Source: Kappaphycus alvarezii
Taxonomy: Eukaryota; Rhodophyta; Florideophyceae; Gigartinales; Solieriaceae
DNA: 64,000 nt
Assembly: GCA_002205965.3 (NCBI GenBank)
Contig: NADL03000601.1
Location: forward strand, 169,266 to 233,265
Direction of reading: 5' to 3'
In this document: positions 8,662 to 19,034 of the stretch, in pieces
How positions within the stretch are numbered: position 1 is the first letter of the stretch
Layout of the letters: each line of letters begins with the position of its first letter
Program-made: the position numbers and the translations under genes
The notes under the pieces: model-generated
The model's input: only the letters and a program-made list of their open reading frames with translations
Told to the model about the DNA's origin: nothing
Databases searched by the model: none

Positions 8662-9904
8662 CAAGCAAGGTGATTTTCAAAGCTTCCGAGAATGCTTTCA
8701 ATGGGATTGGGCAAAGAAGGGCTTTGTTCAAGAACGCATTCAAGCTGAATGCTTCAAGCTGGAGCGAGAAGCAAATGGGCAGGATCCCAAGTATGTCCGG
8801 ACTTGGCCTGCGCTGTTCGAAAGGTACAAGAAAATAAAGAAGGAGTATATTTAATTTGAGGGAACTCGTATGAAAGTGCTTGCTCTTCGTTTAACTGGTG
8901 GACCAAGTGATGAGCAGATATTACATGCCACTTCGGCGATGTTTAACCAGCGGGCGAGTGGTAGGGAGTTGTACAAGACGCTCGACGGCGATCTGGCATA
9001 CTGCGGTAAGACGTTCTCATTTATTGATGCCTACAAGTATCTGCGCTCTACAATGCTCTGGAGAAACATCACGGGCGCAATAAAGGCGACCAATAATTCT
9101 GGTGTTGCAGAAGGTGCGGCAAGGGAGCTCAGCCAATCTCCTGGTCAAAGAATGGTATCTAATGTACCTTAGGATCAGTAAGGTGATTCAGGAAGCAACA
9201 ACTCTCCGCCTGATGCTTCCCACTCTGACCGTGGAAATATGAATCTAGTGACTCCTGAAGTTCGTCGCAAGAGGCCAACCGGGGCAAGGAAGGAGTTGCC
9301 GAAAGCGTGTGCTCTCTCCATTGCGTCGCAGTCTCAACTCAAAATTCAGGAACTGGTTAAGTTGGGGGAGGAGCGAAACAAAATGGCCAAGGAAATGGCA
9401 GCGACACATCAATCTATGGTGCGATCCAGCAATGTTAGGAGCTTGCTGGATGCTTTTTCAATCGAAGGGACTAGCGCTGCGCTAAAGGAGTAATTTGCAA
9501 GGAAATTGCAGCGAATTGATCTCCTCGACATGGACGAGGATCTGAACGATCGGGAGCGCAATCGCGAGAACACTGGAAAGCAAGGTGTTGTTGTAGCTGC
9601 GGGACCTGCAAGGGATAATCCTGCAACAAGATCTACCTCAGGCGACTTTATGGAGCTTTCCGAAGAGTTTGGGGAGCTACAGAAGCAGAACGTGGCAATC
9701 ACGTTGCGCCTTGTGGCGCGCATCTTATTTCAGACTGAAGCTAATGATCGGGATAAAAAGTTTAACGCCTCCCTCATTGCTCCGCCAATTGAGGAACCCT
9801 CTCAAACTATTGGTAATATGAAAATGTCGCTGAGTTCTTTCTTGGTTTGCGCAGTGCTGATGGTGGTAGATTTCCGACATTTGGTCCCGTTTTTTCGTGA
9901 CTGA
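8662..9904 (+). pseudogene. Harbinger ORF1 (SANT/Myb-like), C-terminal part
   Basis: Continues the split ORF1 from 1545-1808. It reads KVIFKASENAFNGIGQRR, then after a frameshift near 8730 ECFKLEREANGQDPKYVRTWPALFERYKK. It continues past a TAA (about 8850) as FEGTRMKVLALRLTGGPSDEQI and FIDAYKYLRSTMLWRN. This order (Trp-rich helix, FEG, SDEQ, YLR-x-W) is that of plant and algal NAM-associated/Myb-like proteins found with PIF/Harbinger transposases. The tail has RKRPTGARKELPKA and a charged coiled coil. A TAA at 9491-9493 interrupts the same frame, which resumes to 9904. The gene converges on the transposase downstream. Confidence 0.65.
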
Positions 9905-10316
9905 GGTAAAGCCATAAGTTACTCACGTAGATATGAAGCACGTCTGGCATGTTGAGCATTCAGGCCTGTTAGCCAGACTTTAACGGTAAATGTTCACCTG
10001 TCTGCTTTTCGTATATTAGAAGTAGGTGGCTGGCAAGCCTTGCGACATTTACTTGCTCGCGAGCGAACTCAGCACAACGCCAAACAATGTAGTTTGCGCA
10101 TTTCGTCTCCACAGCATGACGAAATTTGCAAACATTTTGACTCTTTGACCTTATGCAGGGCAGGCAGGTTCGAATGCATCGGCAGAATCTGGGGATTCCA
10201 TGATACATACAGCGTTGTAAGTCGCATGTCTTCGTTTACTCATCTTCTTAGGATATTTTTTTCATGTTCTCGGTAGTCACAACTGATAAGGTTCCGTGAA
10301 GTGCAGGTCTAGGACG
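9905..10316. other. intergenic space between convergent Harbinger genes
   Basis: No coding signature. This is the interval between the 3' ends of ORF1 (+) and the transposase (-). Confidence 0.5.
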
Positions 10317-11697
10317 TCATGCTGCAAAGGAGCATAGATCCTCGAAAGGGAAAATCGAGGATATATGGAGAGAGAGTGCTTTCTTTAGCCTGTTATGGTC
10401 TTGTATTGAATTAATGGAACGGACAACACTTGCTCTTGCCGTGGTTTGTTCAACTCTATTATTCCACGACGTAGTTGGAACATCAATATGTCCTATTCCT
10501 CTTAAACCGTCAGCACCATCGCACATATGATCATCCTTCCTAACGCTCACAGACATAATGTGCATAATTACATAAGCTTATACTACGAGATTCAGCTTCT
10601 CCTTGTACCACAGGCATGACGGTTGATCCAATATACTGAAGCGTGATTTCATAACGCCAACAATCGTTCTACACACTTTCGGGCCGCTTCTTGCCGCATA
10701 CTAAAGAAACTTTCCTCTTCTTTGTCGGGGTGCGTGATCGTGGTTACGAGGGGCTTGAAGTCTTGGTAAACTCGATCTGACAGAAAGTAAGAGAAGTCAA
10801 ACTGCTCTCCTTCTATGCTGAAAGTAGGTATGACCGAAGGTTACTTGTCCATTAGAACGTCAGAGAAAAACGGGCTGACACTGATGATGTTCAGGTCATT
10901 TAGCAATCCTGGAAGTCCAGAGAAAAAGCTCCAAACTATGAGGTCTAAGCCACAGACAACTTCCATCCGTAGAGTAGGTACCCCATCTTTTCCTTCGGTA
11001 ATTCCTTGCTCAGCTTTCAGGTATGCTTTCCAGACCCATCTCGCACAATCGACGCAGCCGACACACCCGGGGAAACCCACCTCTGCGAACTGGCGCTCAA
11101 TTTGAATGATATCCAGACCACTCGACTTTCGTAGGAACTTCTCTTCAAAGCAATTTATAACGGCCTTACAAAACCAGTTTAAGCAGAGCAATGCAGAGGA
11201 TTCCCCAATGTGTATACTTCCTTCTATATAGTCTGCCGGCGTCTTGTAACATAGCATTAGGAGAGCAGCGGTGATCTTGACGAGAGCCGCAATTACTTTT
11301 CGACCACAAAAATCTGCCTTCTCTCCGGCCCTTAAATACGACGAATATTCCGTCGTCCTGTTGTAGATAGTGTCGAATAACTCTCTGTACATTCTATAAC
11401 GACGTTCAAAGTCCGCTTCTGAACTCATTGGATCCACGTGCCCTGACCCACCACTAAATAGTTCCTCTGGTCCTCTAAATTATTCGTCCATTAGCTCATT
11501 ATGCGTTGCGTAATGATTGCGCAACCAGTTGGTGCTTATTCCTTTTTTGAGCAGCCTCATTTTGTTACCAAGCCTGCCTGTGTCATTTCGTGATATTGAA
11601 CTGCTAAACTCGCGATAAGATCCGTGCAGTCGTCTTCAAAAACTAGATCGAGCGCCTCTGTGAGGACCATGGGAGGAAGTTGAGCGTTTTCACTCAT
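10317..11697 (-). pseudogene. PIF/Harbinger transposase (DDE), broken
   Basis: Starts at ATG 11697 with MSENAQLPPMVLTEALD. After a frameshift and a stop before 11440 it continues as NWLRNHYATHNELMDE and ERRYRMYRELFDTIYNRT. The 198-residue frame 10841-11437 has the family core: YIEGSIHIGESSALLCLNWF, EVGFPGCVGCVDCARWVWKAY (first Asp), PTLRMEVVCGLDLIVWSFF and LPGLLNDLNIISVSPFF (second Asp). After a stop at 10841, the C-terminus follows in two frames: FSYFLSDRVYQDF, then QEAARKCVERLLAL with the catalytic Glu, then ILDQPSCLWYKEKLNLV. The enzyme would cut and paste the element with 3 bp target duplications. All three acidic residues remain but stops and frameshifts inactivate it. Confidence 0.88.
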
Positions 11698-12100
11698 TTT
11701 CCGTTCGTTGGCGGATCCTCAATATAGATTCCGGAGGTAAGATTTTGGGATGGTGATGTCGAGGAGCAGTCGTAGATAGAGACGGAGTGGAGCTCTGGGC
11801 ATGAACAGTCGTAGAAGGGAGCAAAGAGAGCATTAAGTAATGGGGAACGGGTGGGATGAGTGCGCCAGCGGGCATTTGGATAGATCTAGGTGCTCCAGGA
11901 AGCTCGTTCGATGTGCTGAGCGTCGTTGAAACGATACGGGTTGGCTTGTTGGATAATTTGGTTGAAACGGAATCGAGTAGTACCGATGGGGACGGTGGTC
12001 TGGACCGCCGTCATAAGATGGTTGAACCAATTGCGCGTTGTCTCGGAAACTAGGTTAATTAATGACTGAATTTTAACCTGCCAATTATATGCGGCGTGCT
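11698..12100. other. right flank of the Harbinger element, no gene
   Basis: No product recognised. The right terminus of the transposon should lie here. I see repeated GTTGAAAC/GGTTGAAC words echoing the 1180-1340 region, but no clean terminal inverted repeat. Confidence 0.3.
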
Positions 12101-12164
12101 TTCACTTTGGGTGTACAATTTGACAGCACGAGTGGAGATGCTCTCAGGCGGTTCCTGCTCTTTA

Positions 12165-12335
12165 CCCCGATACATGTACGGTACAGTACTGTACAGTATT
12201 ACCGTAATGCAGTGAAGTTTTCTTCTATATCCCTCGGATACTACAGTACAGTAGGGTTACAATGACCAGCGTACAGCCCTATATACTGTACAGTACTGTA
12301 TACGTACGTTACTGTACACAGTGATTGCACTTACA
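12165..12335. repeat. cluster of GTACAGTAC palindromes
   Basis: Within 170 bp the motif TACAGTA/TACTGTA occurs repeatedly, including GGTACAGTACTGTACAG (about 12180-12197) and CTGTACAGTACTGTATAC (about 12286-12303), both self-complementary. Related motifs recur at 12689-12727, 13974, 13998, 15586, 15672, 16091, 18120 and 63590. I see no associated gene. Confidence 0.6.
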
Positions 12336-12688
12336 GTAGCGGATGATGGTCCCTTCAGCTGGACCCGGCTCAGCCCCTGCTCGGTCGATAACGTTAAGTA
12401 TCTAATAATAATAATACGTTTAGGGCCGCACAAGAGGAAGCCCTAACAATCGTGACACAATGCATTACGCAAGAATCGGATTAGTTCGCTTTCTTGGTTC
12501 CCCCCGTGCCAACCACTTCTACCAATTATTTGATGCGCTTTGGAACATAAGCGAACCTTTACTTCAATCATTGGACCACCCGAAGTTTTCCCCCTTACAC
12601 GAGAATTAGAAGCCATAATGTCTAATTCTGATGTTGGTTGCATAGCAGAGGCCCAAGGAGGAAAATTGGGGCTTTTCTCACTCAAAAA

Positions 12689-12727
12689 GTGCAATACTGT
12701 ACAGTACAGTACAGTACAGTATTGCAC
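12689..12727. repeat. (GTACA)n-type inverted repeat
   Basis: Arms GTGCAATACTGTAC (12689-12702) and GTACAGTATTGCAC (12714-12727) are exact reverse complements separated by more AGTAC units. It lies about 55 bp upstream of the non-LTR fragment and may mark its 5' junction or target. Confidence 0.6.
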
Positions 12728-12783
12728 ACTCTTTATGGTGTATTATATATACTGCTTCCACACGCGAGATATACCCTTTCCGA

Positions 12784-13760
12784 ATGAACAAAAGTCTTCC
12801 CGAAGCACTGACAGCGGCCAGCCTTGCTGCCAAGCCCGATAATCCACGCAGCGTTCTATATCGAGTCTCGTGCGATTCGGCAGCAAAGTCCTTCTGGAAT
12901 GATGATGAATGGGCAAGATTCCCCAACCCGCAACGCACTCGGAAGAAGATATTCGGCGAAGGATTCGCCGCCAAGCATACATGGGGACGCCTGCAGAAGC
13001 GTTCCTCATTGCGCATCCGTCTGCGGTCAACCGAACGTACGACGAGATGTGGACAGTAATGCTCCACCGCCATCTGGGAGTGCCCGTGTTTGGTGACACT
13101 GCTCCGTTGCGGTGCGCGGAGTGCCACAGGCCCATGGACGTTCTAGGTGACCATGCAGCAGACTTATGCAACAAAGGTCTCGGATGGACTAACCGTCACA
13201 CAGCGGTGGTAAAGGTACTTGGCCGAGAGCTGTTCAAGGCAGCAGGGCTCAGCGTTCAATATGAAGTGAAGTACCTACTTCCTGGACTGAACACGCGACC
13301 CGCAGACATTCTGGTGTACCCAAGGTCTGATGCAACAAACACCCAGTCCCCTCTCCCAGTGGCGTATGACGTGACTGTATCATCCCCGTTCCAAGAGAGC
13401 TATAAGTCAATGGCAGCACGGAAAGCGCGAGCTATTGCAAACGCAGCAGGAAAGCGGAAGAAGAGAGACTTAGCTACGAAAGTGGCAGCGATTTCAGGCG
13501 AGGCAATGCCGGGACGATCAAGGCTAGGATGGGATTTTGTACCACTAGCCTTCGACTCGTTAGGAACACCCTCTTTAGAGACATCCAAGGTTATACAGAC
13601 ATACGCGGCAGCAGTAGCGTCTCGTAGCGGATGCTCGACTGGAGGAGTGAAGACTCGCCTGTGTCAGAAGATTAGCTACTCAGTCCGGTCAAATTATGCA
13701 GAATCCGTAATTTGTCGCGCACCGCAACACGCAGATCTCAGTCACCCAATTCCAACTTAA
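12784..13760 (+). pseudogene. non-LTR retrotransposon 3' fragment: zinc knuckle plus restriction-like endonuclease
   Basis: The 5' part (SLPEALTAASLAAKPDN... NDDEWARFPNPQ) is in a different frame from the main frame 12909-13760, so there is a 1-nt shift near 12930. The main frame has a CX2CX9HX4C knuckle (CAECHRPMDVLGDHAADLC), then NRHTAVVKVL. A restriction-like endonuclease signature follows (GLNTRPADILVYP with PVAYDVTV about 14 residues on), then the tail DFVPLAFDSLGTPSLE and QKISYSVRSNYAESVICR. This arrangement is typical of the C-terminus of non-LTR elements with a PD-(D/E)XK endonuclease. The reverse transcriptase is missing, consistent with 5' truncation. Confidence 0.75.
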
Positions 13761-14078
13761 GTACTCTGCAATGTTGCACATTTGGACTGTACACCAGTGA
13801 TAAAAGATTAATCCCTAAGGGACGCCAATGTTGATACTGTACAACCGCATCTGCGCTTCGGTCCGAGCTATGGTCACCAGTGACAACATAGCCCACGGCT
13901 TTTATTAGTCAGGAGTTTTAAATAAATGTTCACCACACCAGTGCTACCACGAAAAACTTTCAACACAAAGTTTACAGTACATCCACTGGGTACTGTAAAT
14001 CGAAACAATAATGCTCATATTGGCACTCCTACTGTAGTGTTTGTAAAAGCGCCTCGATTGTACACACGACTCTGTAAT
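13761..14078. other. 3' flank of non-LTR fragment
   Basis: Probable 3' untranslated region and flank. It contains TACAGTACATCC and GGGTACTGTAAA, an imperfect inverted pair around 13974-14000. No gene seen. Confidence 0.35.
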
Positions 14079-14225
14079 CCAAGGCCCACGGTAGCATGCG
14101 CTGCTTCACGGCAACAAACCAGAGCAAACTGTATCTCCAGGAATTACCTACAAAAGATATTGTTAGATTAACTTGCATAATGCAGTCAGTACTCAATAGG
14201 ACCGCCTCTTTTAAAAGGTTCAAGT
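14079..14225 (+). repeat. short dispersed repeat, copy A
   Basis: Shares CCAAGGCCCACGGT, TTACGGCAA-like and TGTATCTCCAGGA blocks, and the general order to AAAGGTTCAAG, with 15788-15915. Similarity is roughly 70-80 percent by eye with small gaps. Each copy lies downstream of one of the two non-LTR fragments, so it may be part of their 3' tail. Confidence 0.5.
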
Positions 14226-14880
14226 TATCTATTTTCATGAGAGAATCGGAAGTTTGGATAAGACGGCCAGATTGTATGATGGTCGAGTCCATGACTTGCT
14301 CGCGGAGAAGAGGGATATAGTTATGGCTGATATGGTCGCCTAGACAGAGGATAGACTGCATTAGTCCGTGGTCAGCGGCATCGAGAGGAACCGCGCTGCA
14401 GTTGGGGCTCGTGCAAACCCCTGTCGTGGCACATTTTTGTTTGTAAGGGCAAAGTTGTAAGGGATGTTTACAGCTCCTCGCGATGTCTACTCCGAGGAAC
14501 TGTTTGTTAGAGTCGATGCCCCTGGAACACCCCCGTGACTTTGAAGTAGAACGGATACCGTAAGGAAACTTGAACCGAGTTCAAGATCATGATGGAGGTA
14601 GCCTTACAACTTTATGGAAAAAGCGTGCAGCTGTGCGACGATTTTGCCTAGTTGAGTCGAAGAAAGGGATCAGCGCAGTGGTCAGCGATGAGAACTTGCA
14701 TTATTCGTTTATGTTAACACGTGCCCCAGCTACTGTCCCAGATCCAGTCTCTTTGCGCTGCACTTTCTTCCTCGCGGGTTGGATCTCACGCCCCAACGGG
14801 CTCGGCGACAGATGGGACCGAGCGGAACTGCTGGTGACTGAGAGATATTTATACTTGAAAGATTCGAACGGCCGCAAACT
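14226..14880. other. no convincing gene
   Basis: Open frames exist on both strands (for example 14029-14361 minus and 14570-15004 plus), but none shows a domain or reasonable composition. I leave them uncalled. Confidence 0.4.
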
Positions 14881-15520
14881 TCCGCATACGCCACGCCGCG
14901 TGCTTGTGCACTTGCTTCTGGCCGCTACCGCGGCGACCGGTCCTTCCTCCTCCGCCACGCTGGGCCTTCTCTCCGCCGTTTCGCCCTCTCCATCCCCGGG
15001 ATAGTCGACCTTTCCACCCTTGACCCTCCAACTCTAGCTGCTTCACCCACCAACACTCTAACCCTTCTCAAACGGGTGCAGCAAGAGGCGTGGGCAAGAG
15101 TACATTGGCACGACGACTCCTGGGCGAATGCCCCAAACCCGACCGCCCATAGCGACGCCGACATTCGACATCTCATCCGTGGCTTAGCGTTCCGCCGCCG
15201 CCCCGCTGCGGCGTTTCTCTTCGCTCACCCCACGGCAGCTACGAAGGTGCACACTACACACTGGCAGACCATGCTCCGCCGTCACCTCGGACTGCCAGTG
15301 TATGATGACTCCATGGCCCTCAACTGCCACCACTGTGACCACCCCTTGGACACCCTCGGGGATCACGCCGCCGACCTCTGCTGCCCTGCTTTCGGCCGTC
15401 GTCACCGCCACAACTCGCTATGTAACGCGATTGCGACGCACGTTACCCACGCCGCGGGTCTGGATACTCGGCACGAGGTTCCGTTACCCGACGCTTCGCC
15501 TACGTGTATAGGCAAGCGCC
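14881..15520 (+). pseudogene. non-LTR retrotransposon fragment, second member, 3'-truncated
   Basis: A continuous plus frame reads RYRGDRSFLLRHAG, SLRRFALSIPG, VQQEAWARVHWHDDSWANAP, and AFLFAHPTAA. It then has the CX2CX9HX4C knuckle CHHCDHPLDTLGDHAADLC, followed by RRHRHNSLCNAIATHVTHAAGLD. It lines up block for block with 12784-13760 but is clearly diverged. Similarity ends near 15510, just before the endonuclease RPAD motif, so the catalytic part is absent. Base composition is higher in G+C than copy 1, so this is a different subfamily rather than a recent duplicate. Confidence 0.7.
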
Positions 15521-16218
15521 GGAAATGCACGTGGCCAAAGGGCGGCCGGCGGTTCCAAGAAAACAAAAAAATTTCAGCACGGTACTGTACTTGGAAAATA
15601 ATTAAAACAATCCAGAATCCAACATTTGTCCCCATCAGATACAGTCCTGCGAATCTTGAGACTTGTACTGCGCAGTACTGTGCTTTGCTGTAAGTGTCAA
15701 GTGTGGTGCGTACATCAATAGCAGTTTATCGCGATAATGGACCAAGACAGGTTCCGCCGCTCATTACCCTGATTGGCCATTTATCAACCAAGGCCCACGG
15801 TTGCATGTACCGTTTTACGGCAAAAAGTCAGTGTATCTCCAGGAGTTGCCTACAACATTAGTAATCAATATAAGGACCGGCAATAACAGTGTGCCTCTCT
15901 TAAGGGTCAAGCACTCTTAAGGGCAAGAGATCTCAAATCGACTAGTCAGATATCAAAGTGTACCCAATTGTGTTTTTCATAAACATTCCACGGTCCACTA
16001 TGGTTGTGCGCGTGCCGCCTCAAATACGCTATCCTCAGTACGAATGCAATATTATGATTCTGCATGCCAGTTGTAACCACATGTCTGAACACTGTACTGT
16101 ACAGTGCAGTAGAGCTGCCTTCAAGTCAAGAGGCAGCGATTCGCTGACTTGTTCAGGAATCATTTTCTCACAACGTACAACGTAGTAACATTGAGTTTGG
16201 GTTCAGCCGCTGACCATT
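15521..16218. other. flank containing dispersed repeat copy B
   Basis: Non-coding. Holds the repeat copy at 15788-15915 and TACTGTAC motifs at 15586, 15672 and 16091 (CACTGTACTGTACAGTGCAG). The last lies about 130 bp upstream of the amine oxidase start. Confidence 0.45.
15788..15915 (+). repeat. short dispersed repeat, copy B
   Basis: Partner of 14079-14225 in the same orientation. Shared blocks are CCAAGGCCCACGGTTGCATG, ACGGCAA and TGTATCTCCAGGAGTTGCC. Confidence 0.5.
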
Positions 16219-17697
16219 GTGAGAGCAGCAGTGAATTTACCGCTCTTCCACAAAATGATCGCATTTTGGTTTCTTCTGACTCTCTTGCACTTCTCCGTCG
16301 CTCAATCCGGTGCTCCCGTCATTATTGTTGGAGCAGGCGCCGCTGGAGCACAAATCGCTCACGATCTTTTTCGTGCCAACATCTCCTTTATTATTGTGGA
16401 GGCAACCAACAGGGTGGGTGGTCGCCTTCGCCAGGGGCGCCTTGGCAGTGACGGGCCTCTTGTTGAGTTGGGAGCAAACTGGTTACAGGGTTTTCGTGAG
16501 GATGACCCGTTTTCAAAGTTCGTCACAGAAGACATTGTGATTGATAATGTCTTTGACGACACCGACGATTACTTTTTCGTTAGCGGTGGCGAATTGGTGC
16601 GAGATGGTCCTGCAGACCGTGTGTGGGATCGCATGGAGGAGGCTCTTGCTGGGGCTTACGAGGTCCGCAGACAGCTGATGTCACCTGATGGATCTTTTGA
16701 ACAGGACATGTCAGTTTCCGCAGCCATGCTTTTGTCTACTGGGTGGACGAGTCGTACACCAATAGAGATTGCAGCGGAACAGAGTGAAATTGACTTCGAG
16801 TATGCTGCTTCCGCTGACTTGGTTTCTGTAATCGACTTGTCCCCGTTTTATGATCCAAATGGAATTGAATACACCAATCGATTCATAAACGACCGGCGGG
16901 GGTACCGTAGACTCGTTGACGAGCTATTGCTCCGCGCAGGGATAGAAGACGTGCGCAGCTCTGGACCCAAGTTGATGCTCTCCTCTCCAGTCAGAGAGAT
17001 ATCATATACGAACAACTCAGCAGAGGTTATCCTAAGAGATGGTCGTCGAGTCAAGGGATCAGCGGTGGTGTCTACGGTCTCACTTGGTGTTCTTCAGGAC
17101 TCATTCGTGGACAACCGTGAAACGGCAAAGCGCCTCTCATTTCGCCCTGCTCTCCCACCTGAAAAGCGTGTTGCAATATCAAAATTACGGATGGGTGATT
17201 ATATTAAGCTGTTCATACGGTTCAAATCTAGTGTTTTCACTGACCAAGACCCCCTCTACCTTGCTCCCCTTTCTTGTGATGAGGGACGATGGATTAGCGT
17301 TGAGAATCTCAACGCGAAGAACCACTTTCCTGGGGAGAATATAGTCCTCCTTACGTCCGTTGACACGTTTGCACGGGAGATACTATGTGAGGATATGGAT
17401 GTTGTTCTCCGCGATGGCTTGGACTACGTTTCGCTTGCTCGAGGAAGAACCGTAGAGCGATCAGAAGTTGATGCAGTGCTGTACTATCAGTGGCGCGATA
17501 AGCAATTTTTCAGGGGGAGTTACTCTTTCACGCCGGTTGGATTTACAAAGGAGAATATGGAGGATTTGAACAAACGAGTCGGAGCTTTATTCTTTGCGGG
17601 CGAGGCCCACTCGTCAAGTTTGCGTGGTTACGTTCAGGGAGGAATTTTCTCGGGCGAAAAAGTCGCGCAAGAAATCATAGACTTTGTGGGAACTTAA
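16219..17697 (+). CDS. secreted FAD-dependent amine oxidase (polyamine oxidase-like)
   Basis: Intact single-exon frame of 492 codons. Met-13 (16255) is the more likely start because it begins a signal peptide (MIAFWFLLTLLHFSVAQS). From Met-1 a 12-residue charged leader precedes it. The mature protein opens with the Rossmann FAD motif PVIIVGAGAAGAQIAHDL (GAGAAG at residues 38-43), the ribose-binding Glu 61 and RVGGR (66-70). ELGANWLQGF (83-92) follows, as in flavin polyamine oxidases. The C-terminal flavin motif is FFAGEAHSSSLRGYVQGGIFSG (from 458). The length fits the family. It would oxidise amines, possibly polyamines, outside the cell or in the secretory path, releasing an aldehyde and hydrogen peroxide. 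Substrate cannot be fixed from sequence. This is the best-preserved gene in the first 40 kb. Confidence 0.92.
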   Translation: MRAAVNLPLFHKMIAFWFLLTLLHFSVAQSGAPVIIVGAGAAGAQIAHDLFRANISFIIVEATNRVGGRLRQGRLGSDGPLVELGANWLQGFREDDPFSKFVTEDIVIDNVFDDTDDYFFVSGGELVRDGPADRVWDRMEEALAGAYEVRRQLMSPDGSFEQDMSVSAAMLLSTGWTSRTPIEIAAEQSEIDFEYAASADLVSVIDLSPFYDPNGIEYTNRFINDRRGYRRLVDELLLRAGIEDVRSSGPKLMLSSPVREISYTNNSAEVILRDGRRVKGSAVVSTVSLGVLQDSFVDNRETAKRLSFRPALPPEKRVAISKLRMGDYIKLFIRFKSSVFTDQDPLYLAPLSCDEGRWISVENLNAKNHFPGENIVLLTSVDTFAREILCEDMDVVLRDGLDYVSLARGRTVERSEVDAVLYYQWRDKQFFRGSYSFTPVGFTKENMEDLNKRVGALFFAGEAHSSSLRGYVQGGIFSGEKVAQEIIDFVGT

Positions 17698-17916
17698 GAT
17701 TTCAGAATTGGAATAAGTTAGTTGGTCAGATGCGATAAGTCCGACTTGCTCATGGGGCAAATGAAGTGGTGCCCTTTTTTGGCGCCACGGTATCATTCGT
17801 TACCCTGCATGATCAAATCTGAAGCGTGGCATTGAAGAAACAAAGGAAACAAAAATTGTTCATGTCAAATCCGGTGATTCCGCTGGAGTGAGTGAATGTA
17901 GATACCGGTGCTACTT

Positions 17917-17922
17917 AATAAA
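17917..17922 (+). terminator. polyadenylation signal candidate of the amine oxidase
   Basis: AATAAA about 220 nt after the stop codon, on the coding strand, with no closer match. Confidence 0.4.
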
Positions 17923-18648
17923 TAGAGTTTTCAATTTCAAAACAAGTGCTCACACTTGTATAACCCTAACGAAGAAATGATGGAATAAGTTGAGGAATGT
18001 AGAATATTGACTACCAAAGTCTCCTGTCGATGTCCTCACCCTGCATACTGTAACATCCCTTTCCCACCAACAATTCACATTACAGTGCGAGTATTCAAAT
18101 GTAGGTTCAATGAAACCCAGTACTGTACTGTACACTATCTGGCTAATGCCCCTCTCAAAAGAGCAAGCAATGTTCTGAACTCTTCTCACTGCCTGCCGAG
18201 AGAGAAGAGCAAGCGGCAGGGGAAATGTCCAGGAGGTTTGACTGTACCATTCCGGCAAAGCAAATTTCCTGTCCATAGAGAGCAAAGCTTGGGTAAGGGG
18301 CTTAAATGGGCATAGAACAAGCAATGGGATACGGGTGGGGTCAAGAGATGGATAAAAGTTACATCGTAGTAGCCTATTTCCCCGTTCACTCTAAGCGCCT
18401 TAATGCCTGGCGGAACTGGATGGCCTCGTTTTGAATGCTCCATGACCGGGAGTTAGGCGGCTTTGGAGAGGTCTGCATCAAACCACTTTGTCTGCGAGTC
18501 ATGTCCCCACCCGCTGGTGGATAAACGGGCACAATACTGGGCGTAGTAACCTTACAAATCCATATGCCGGACTTCCTATCTTGTGGCATTATTAGTTCAG
18601 TAAAAACAACGTTACTCTGCGATAAATCTGCAACCATGTCTTTGCGTT
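17923..18648. other. no convincing gene
   Basis: A 124-codon minus frame (17950-18324) and a 101-codon minus frame (18386-18691) are open but show no domain. The second directly precedes the duplicated block described next and may be a continuation of it in another frame. AGTACTGTACTGTACAC occurs at 18119-18135. Confidence 0.35.
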
Positions 18649-18915
18649 GCGGCCTGAGATGTAGGTGCCCAAGCTTGGAGCGAGTTGGCATGCAGTCAAG
18701 TCCTTGCTTCCATCCACCGACAACGAGACCCGGAATACCACGGTCCTCTTATACTCCTTGGACATGGCATAAAATGCATGTTCCTCAACTATGAGGACAA
18801 GTTGCTTCGGTCTATGCTGCTGTGCCGAGTCAATAGCCGTTGATGGGATTAGCAGACAACTTTGTCTTCCATTCGTCTTGGGCCGTAACTGCCGATTTGA
18901 AAGCTTGGGGTGGCT
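18649..18915 (-). repeat. duplicated segment with a shared minus-strand reading frame, copy A
   Basis: This about 270 bp block is repeated at 19035-19300 in direct orientation with many substitutions. On the minus strand both copies read a related protein segment: here QLVLIVEEHAFYAMSKEYKR and VVFRVSLSVDGSKD, then LGTYIS. In copy B the equivalents are QLVGLVEEKALDDMTKGDER, ASLSVDG and LATYIS. Conservation of a reading frame between diverged copies suggests coding origin. The family is not recognised. Confidence 0.5.
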
Positions 18916-19034
18916 TATTGTGAGGTTTCGCAAGGCTTAGATACAATCGAAGATTCAAACAATAGGGGTTGGAATTGTGGCTTCGGAGGGAACAGTTTTA
19001 TCTTACAATAGAACTACAACCAAGTCTAGTAGCT

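Noticed and set aside
1180-12060. Terminal inverted repeats of the Harbinger element
   Set aside because: Short GTTGAAAC/CAACGG words occur near both expected ends, but I found no continuous inverted match or TTA/TAA duplication to define the termini.
17950-18324. 124-codon minus-strand frame downstream of the amine oxidase
   Set aside because: No domain, no signal peptide, and it spans the TACTGTACTGTAC repeat.
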